This document shows, in pieces, positions 5,746 through 8,889 of a stretch of 8,889 nt of DNA (position 1 is its first letter; every line of letters starts with the position of its first letter). The stretch is from Solirubrobacteraceae bacterium. GTDB taxonomy: Bacteria > Actinomycetota > Thermoleophilia > Solirubrobacterales > Solirubrobacteraceae. The notes below the pieces were generated by a model. The model was not told the DNA's origin. It did not search any database and worked only from the letters and a program-made list of their open reading frames with translations. The position numbers and the translations under genes were made by a program. Location: the NCBI GenBank assembly GCA_025455895.1, contig JALOLQ010000074.1:1-8889 (forward strand). Direction: 5' to 3'.

Positions 5746-6567
5746 GTGAGCAGCGAGGGGCAGGTGCAGGAGAGCGAGCAGGACGCCGCGGGCGCGCCCG
5801 AGGAGGTCCCGCAGCCGCAGGCCGCCCCCGAGCCCGAGGCGCCCGCGCCGGCCGAGCCGGCCGCCGAGGCCGCGGCGCCGGCCGAGGCCGAGCCGCAGGC
5901 CGAGGCCGCGAGCGCCGAGCCCCAGGCCGAGGCGCCCGCCGCACCGCCGAAGCCCAAGGGCAAGGGCAAGGGCCGCCGTGAGCCGGGCCGCGGACGCGGC
6001 CGGCGCCCCAAGGTCCCCGCGAACCTCCCGCGCTCGCGTGCCCAGCTCCCGCTCGACGAGCTGCGCGACGCCTCGCGCGCGACGCTCGAGCTGTTCGGGC
6101 GCACGGCCGTCCGCGACGCCTTCCAGATCCTCGGCCCGCGCGAGCGCCAGGACATCTCCGCGCTGATCGCCCAGGACGAGGACCACCGGCCCCGCGCCCG
6201 CAACATCGCCAACGGCTCGCTCGGAGCGGGCCGGATCGACAAGGCGATGAGCGCGACGATCATCTCGATGGCCCCGCGCGAGGAGCTGTGGGCGATCACG
6301 CTCGACAAGGAGCAGGCCGCGGCGAAGCTCGGCCGCGTGCGCGCGGCCAAGCAGCGCGACCAGCAGCGCGCCGAGCGCCAGAAGGAGCGCCTGAACCGCG
6401 CGGACCGCGTCTCGAAGGAGGACCTCGCGAAGGCGACCGACGGGACCGTGGGCGCGACGATCCGGATCGTCAGCGAGGACGAGCGGCGCGAGCGGCGCAA
6501 GAAGGGCGAGGCGACGCCCGAGACGCCGGAGAAGAAGCCGAGCGTCCTCGACCAGCTCGGCTACTGA
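5746..6567 (+). CDS. Hypothetical protein: acidic Ala/Pro/Glu tail, basic linker, conserved-looking core
   Basis: I do not recognise a family. The 273-residue protein has four parts. Residues 1-68 are low complexity, rich in Ala, Pro, Glu and Gln with repeated AEPQAEA-like units, and should be disordered and acidic. Residues 69-89 are a strongly basic patch (KPKGKGKGRR, GRGRGRRPK) of the kind seen in RNA- or DNA-binding tails. Residues 95-190 have normal composition with helical amphipathic stretches (LPLDELRDASRATLELF, AVRDAFQILGPRERQD). Residues 186-255 are a long charged helix, probably coiled, followed by a short tail ending SVLDQLGY. There is no signal peptide or membrane segment. The GTG start is supported by a TAGCCT box 7 nt upstream. 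A nucleic-acid-associated role is a guess from the basic linker only. The membrane-protein gene begins 11 bp downstream and is probably in the same operon. Confidence 0.75.
   Translation: MSSEGQVQESEQDAAGAPEEVPQPQAAPEPEAPAPAEPAAEAAAPAEAEPQAEAASAEPQAEAPAAPPKPKGKGKGRREPGRGRGRRPKVPANLPRSRAQLPLDELRDASRATLELFGRTAVRDAFQILGPRERQDISALIAQDEDHRPRARNIANGSLGAGRIDKAMSATIISMAPREELWAITLDKEQAAAKLGRVRAAKQRDQQRAERQKERLNRADRVSKEDLAKATDGTVGATIRIVSEDERRERRKKGEATPETPEKKPSVLDQLGY
5818..5944 (+). repeat. Low-complexity GCC/GAG-rich coding repeats
   Basis: This stretch is built of short imperfect repeats of gccgag, gcgccg and gagccgcaggcc types, encoding the Ala/Pro/Glu tail of the hypothetical protein. Such tracts change length easily by slippage. 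Confidence 0.6.
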
Positions 6568-6578
6568 CCGCCCGCGCC

Positions 6579-6947
6579 GTGAGCGACCCGGACCTCCGCG
6601 AGGAGGAGCCCGGCGACGACCCCGTCGGGACCGTCCCCCGCCGCCACCTGGCGCTCGTCGCGCTCGCCGTCGTGCTGGGCACCGCGGCCGTGCTGTGGGT
6701 CTCCGCGGCGGTCGCGTTCGTCATCGACTCGCGGCCCGAGCGGCCCGGCGGCGCGCTGTTCTCGATCCCGGGCGCGACCCTCCAGATGGTCGTCGCGGCC
6801 GGTGGGGCGATCGCGCTCATGGGCCTCGCCGTGAAGCTCGGCGATCGCGCGACCGGCGGCAGCGGGCCGTGGGTGCGGCGCGACCTCGTCGCCTGGTCGG
6901 CGGGCCTGCTCGTGGTGTGGGTCGTGCTGGCGCTGACGACGCCGTAG
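6579..6947 (+). CDS. Small three-helix membrane protein, unknown function
   Basis: The 122-residue product begins with an acidic, soluble N-terminus (DPDLREEEPGDD, about 22 residues) and has three hydrophobic segments: about 23-49 (HLALVALAVVLGTAAVLW...), 66-87 (ATLQMVVAAGGAIALMGLAV) and 103-121 (LVAWSAGLLVVWVVLALT). Short charged loops (SRPERPGG; KLGDRATGGSGPWVRRD) separate them. It is an integral membrane protein; no family motif is recognised. The GTG start lies 11 bp after the previous gene's stop with no ribosome site, so translation probably depends on coupling or re-initiation. The C-terminus ends 7 bp before the end of the convergent DCC gene, leaving no room for a terminator between them. 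Confidence 0.7.
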   Translation: MSDPDLREEEPGDDPVGTVPRRHLALVALAVVLGTAAVLWVSAAVAFVIDSRPERPGGALFSIPGATLQMVVAAGGAIALMGLAVKLGDRATGGSGPWVRRDLVAWSAGLLVVWVVLALTTP

Positions 6948-6954
6948 CCGGCGG

Positions 6955-7312
6955 TCAGGCCCCGCGCCGGGCGAGCGCGAGATCCGCGCGCCGCCGGGCG
7001 TCCTCGGGCACGAGCCGCCCCACCCGGGAGCGGTTGGCCGCGACGAGGCCGTACCCGCGGCGTACGAGCGGCGCGGCGGCGCGCAGCGGCGGCGTCACCG
7101 CCCGAGGTGACGCGCCCGTCCGCGTCGACGACGTGCGCCGAGGCGAGCCGGCGTTCGGGCGGGACGCCCGCGAGCAGCCGCTGCCCCTCCGCCCCCTGGA
7201 TCGGGACCGGCCGCAGGCGCCGGCCCGGATCGGTGCGCAGCAGCAGCGCGACGCTGACGCGGCAGACGCCGCAGTCCGCGTCGTAGAGGACGGCGAGCGG
7301 CTCGGCCGCCAT
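6955..7312 (-). pseudogene. DCC-family (DUF393) thiol redox protein with a frameshift
   Basis: The ATG at 7312 opens VLYDADCGVCRVSV, the DxxCxxC signature (C14, C17) that names the DCC family (PF04134), predicted thioredoxin-fold thiol-disulfide oxidoreductases. This frame is family-like up to about GRVTSGGDA and then turns into Arg/Ala-rich sequence. The expected C-terminus, LRAAAPLVRRGYGLVAANRSRVGRLVPEDA, is read in the +1 frame and stops at 6955. The shift falls in the GCC/GCG-rich run around 7085-7110; one extra base (or two missing) explains it. Repaired, the protein would be about 118 residues, a normal DCC length. Both halves look well conserved, so a sequencing or assembly error, a recent mutation or a recoding site are all possible. 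It starts 10 bp after the sufD stop, in the same operon. Confidence 0.78.
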
Positions 7313-7322
7313 CGGGCGGCGC

Positions 7323-8552
7323 TCAGGCGCCGAGCGCGAGCGCGAGCCGCCGCTCGAGCGCGCCGGCGACCGCCTCGCGGACGGGGCCCTCCTCGAAGCG
7401 CTCCACGAGCGCCTGGAGGAAGCCCTCGACGACGAGCCGGTGCGCGGCGGGCTCGGGCAGGCCGTGCGAGCGCAGGTAGAAGAGCTGCTCCTTGTCGATC
7501 TGCGCGATCGCCGCGGCGTGCGTGCAGCGCACGTCGTTGGCGAGGATCTCCAGGCCGGGGATCGCGTCGGCGTGCGCCTGCTTCGTGAGCAGCAGGTTGC
7601 GCGACTCCTGAAAGGCGTCGGTGCGCTGCGCGCCCTCGTCGACCTGGATCATCCCGCGCCAGACGCTGCTCGAGCGCCCGTTCAGGATCCCGCGGAAGGC
7701 GAGGTCGGAGGTCGTGTCGGGAGCGGCGTGCTCCTGGAGCGTGTCGAAGTCCAGGTGCTGGCGCCCGCGGGTCGCGTAGGCGCCCGTCACGTTCGCGCTC
7801 GCGCCCGGGCCGGCGAGCTTCGTCTCGAGGAAGACCTTGCCGTCGCGCGAGCCGAAGCCGAGCGTGATCCAGTCGAGGCTGCCGTCGCGCTCGACCACCG
7901 CCCGCTGGGCGCCGAAGTTCCACGCCTTCTCGGAGAGGTCCTGGGCGTCCACGAAGCGCAGGTGGGCGTTCTGGCCGACCACGAGCTCGACGACGCCGTT
8001 GACGAGGCCCTCGGCCTCGCGGTCGGCGGAGAGCGTCTGGTGCCAGACCTCGGCCTGCGCGTCCTCCTCGAGGACGACGAGCACCCGCTGGTGGAGCGCG
8101 GTGCCGGCCTGCTCGTGGACGGTGGTGAGGACGATCGGCGCCTCGACGTGCACGCCGCGCGGGACGTACACGAACGCGCCGTCGGTCCAGCGCGCGTCGT
8201 TCTCGGCGGTGAAGCGCGTGCGCGCGGTGACGACCGCGCCGAGGTGGCGCTCGACGATGTCCGGATGGCGCTCGGCGGCGACGGCCAGCGGCAGCACCAC
8301 CGGCCCCTCCGAGGTCGCGTCATCCGCCGACGGCCGCACCGCCGCCTCGAGATCGAGGTCGAGCAGGTGCTCCGCCGCATCCTCCGCCCCACCCGGAGCC
8401 ACCGGGAACGCCGCCAGGTCGAGCTTCGCGATCGGCGTGAACTCCCACCCCGCCGCACCCTTGTACTGCGGCAGCTCCAGCCCAGCCGCCTCCGAAGCGG
8501 CAGCGGCACGGCGCTCGACGAGGAAGGACGGCTCAGCAGGAACAGTGGTCAT
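7323..8552 (-). CDS. sufD: Fe-S cluster assembly protein SufD
   Basis: The 409-residue protein belongs to the SufB/SufD family. After a helical N-terminal domain (LPQYKGAAGWEFTPIAKLDL) comes the beta-helix core, with typical stretches such as DGAFVYVPRGVHVEAPI, NVTGAYATRGRQHLDFDT and SSVWRGMIQVDEGAQRTDAFQ. The C-terminal signature IPGLEILANDVRCTHAAA...DKEQLFYLRSHGL is intact; C343 and H345 correspond to the cysteine and histidine of E. coli SufD (C358/H360) at the SufB-SufD interface where the cluster is thought to form. The N-terminus and the missing long SufB insertion make it SufD rather than a second SufB. SufBC2D is the cytosolic scaffold that builds and hands over Fe-S clusters. The gene follows sufB after a 213-bp spacer and lacks a clear Shine-Dalgarno. 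A DCC redox gene follows 10 bp downstream. Confidence 0.93.
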   Translation of the reverse strand: MTTVPAEPSFLVERRAAAASEAAGLELPQYKGAAGWEFTPIAKLDLAAFPVAPGGAEDAAEHLLDLDLEAAVRPSADDATSEGPVVLPLAVAAERHPDIVERHLGAVVTARTRFTAENDARWTDGAFVYVPRGVHVEAPIVLTTVHEQAGTALHQRVLVVLEEDAQAEVWHQTLSADREAEGLVNGVVELVVGQNAHLRFVDAQDLSEKAWNFGAQRAVVERDGSLDWITLGFGSRDGKVFLETKLAGPGASANVTGAYATRGRQHLDFDTLQEHAAPDTTSDLAFRGILNGRSSSVWRGMIQVDEGAQRTDAFQESRNLLLTKQAHADAIPGLEILANDVRCTHAAAIAQIDKEQLFYLRSHGLPEPAAHRLVVEGFLQALVERFEEGPVREAVAGALERRLALALGA

Positions 8553-8765
8553 GGGTCACTCAGAGGTTGATGAGGGTGGTTCACGCCCAAGGAGTCACAG
8601 GCGCAGAAGGAGTACGAGACAGCGGGGCAGGCCGAGGAGATCGTCCACCGGGACCGGAGCGAGAGATCGCGGATGGATGACGCCGAACGTGGAAGGGGGA
8701 CAGTGCCGAAAGGCACGGACCCCTTCCACGGGTGGCGTCAGGCGCCGCGAGATCCGCGACCAGCC
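8553..8765 (-). other. sufB-sufD intergenic spacer
   Basis: This 213-bp gap is unusually long for genes of one complex in such a compact region. Its sufB-proximal part (8667-8759) is a long stem-loop, listed separately. The sufD-proximal part (8553-8660) is pyrimidine-rich on the coding strand, has no recognisable ribosome site for sufD, and holds no TANNNT box at the 7-nt distance seen before other genes. I see no small coding region in it. Confidence 0.6.
8667..8759 (-). repeat. Long imperfect stem-loop directly after sufB
   Basis: Four nested inverted-repeat blocks share one axis: TCGCGGAT/ATCCGCGA (8667-8674 with 8752-8759), TGACGCC/GGCGTCA (8678-8684 with 8734-8740), CGTGGAAGGGG/CCCCTTCCACG (8688-8698 with 8720-8730) and GTGCC/GGCAC (8703-8707 with 8712-8716), capped by 4 nt (GAAA on the + strand, TTTC on the - strand). 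In all 31 base pairs with small internal loops. An alternative outer pairing, TCGCGG with CCGCGA at 8745-8750, also exists. It begins 7 nt past the sufB stop. There is no T-tract on either side, so it is not a standard intrinsic terminator. It may stabilise the sufB message, lower sufD expression, or be a palindromic repeat element; the sequence alone does not decide. Confidence 0.8.
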
Positions 8766-8889
8766 CTAGCCGATCGACCCCTCCATCTGAAGTTCAATGA
8801 GCCGGTTCATCTCCACCGCATACTCCATCGGCAGCTCCTTGACGATCGGCTCGATGAACCCGTTGACGATGAGCTTCGATGCCTCCTCC
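8766..8889 (-). CDS. sufB: Fe-S cluster assembly protein SufB (C-terminal end only)
   Basis: The last 40 codons of a gene entering from the right edge are visible, ending in TAG at 8766. The sequence EEASKLIVNGFIEPIVKELP followed by MEYAVEMNRLIELQMEGSIG is the highly conserved C-terminus of SufB (ASxxIVNGFIEPIxKELPMEYAVEMNRLI). SufB is the cysteine-bearing scaffold subunit that receives sulfur from SufS/SufU or SufE and assembles the cluster with SufC and SufD. The catalytic cysteine and core are outside the window. The downstream gene is sufD on the same strand, which supports the assignment. Confidence 0.93.
   Translation of the reverse strand, partial: EEASKLIVNGFIEPIVKELPMEYAVEMNRLIELQMEGSIG

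Noticed and set aside
5818..5944. Repeated GCC/GAG units as a CRISPR or satellite array
   Set aside because: They are short imperfect codon-scale repeats inside a coding frame with no spacers.
6936..6975. Terminator between the convergent membrane-protein and DCC genes
   Set aside because: Only 7 bp separate the stops, and the GC-rich sequence shows no stem followed by a T-run.
7440..8570. + strand reading frame opposite sufD
   Set aside because: SufD is certain on the - strand; the + strand frame has only mirror composition and no motif.
8699..8720. Internal loop as a classical kink-turn, or the hairpin as part of RNase P RNA
   Set aside because: The loop order and the 4/3 asymmetry do not match the three-nt bulge plus GA/AG layout of kink-turns, and no other conserved RNase P segments are present.
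8667..8759. Stem-loop as a Rho-independent terminator of sufB
   Set aside because: There is no T-run after the stem on either strand and sufD on the same strand follows as part of the same complex.

Overview
This window is very GC-rich bacterial DNA with dense, almost gap-free coding on both strands and frequent GTG starts. The codon use, the long spurious reading frames opposite real genes, the c-di-AMP riboswitch ahead of a secreted peptidoglycan-binding protein, and the leaderless-type promoters (TANNNT exactly 7 nt before the start codon) all point to an actinobacterium. A deep-branching class such as Thermoleophilia/Solirubrobacterales is my best guess; it is inference, since no marker gene here fixes the taxonomy.

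Left part (1-1643, - strand): an M20-family metallopeptidase (510-1643) is followed by a c-di-AMP (ydaO/yuaA) riboswitch (about 328-465) and the start of a secreted peptidoglycan-binding protein that runs off the left edge. The riboswitch carries a 7-nt stretch in its conserved 3' core that is a perfect complement of the downstream Shine-Dalgarno region.

Middle left (1662-4269, + strand): a BCP/PrxQ-type peroxiredoxin, divergent from the M20 gene with only 18 bp between the two start codons, then two paralogous phospholipase D-superfamily proteins, each with two HKD motifs, joined by a 4-bp stop/start overlap.

Middle right: on the - strand a LOG-family nucleotide phosphoribohydrolase (4953-5669) followed by a small secreted four-cysteine protein (4248-4916) whose end overlaps the end of the second PLD gene. 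On the + strand an uncharacterised acidic/basic low-complexity protein (5746-6567) and a small three-helix membrane protein (6579-6947). The LOG gene and the 5746 gene diverge from a 76-bp region holding one leaderless-type -10 element on each strand.

Right part (6955-8889, - strand): the end of sufB, a 213-bp spacer with a very long stem-loop right after the sufB stop, sufD, and a DCC-family (DUF393) thiol redox gene 10 bp behind sufD that is broken by a frameshift in the sequence given. SufB and SufD belong to the Fe-S cluster assembly scaffold; sufC, sufS and sufU are not in the window.

No mobile element, tRNA, rRNA or CRISPR array was seen. I found no clear new multigene system. The items most worth a second look are the riboswitch with its SD-complementary segment, the sufB-sufD stem-loop, the tandem PLD pair, the repeated leaderless promoter pattern and the frameshifted DCC gene.
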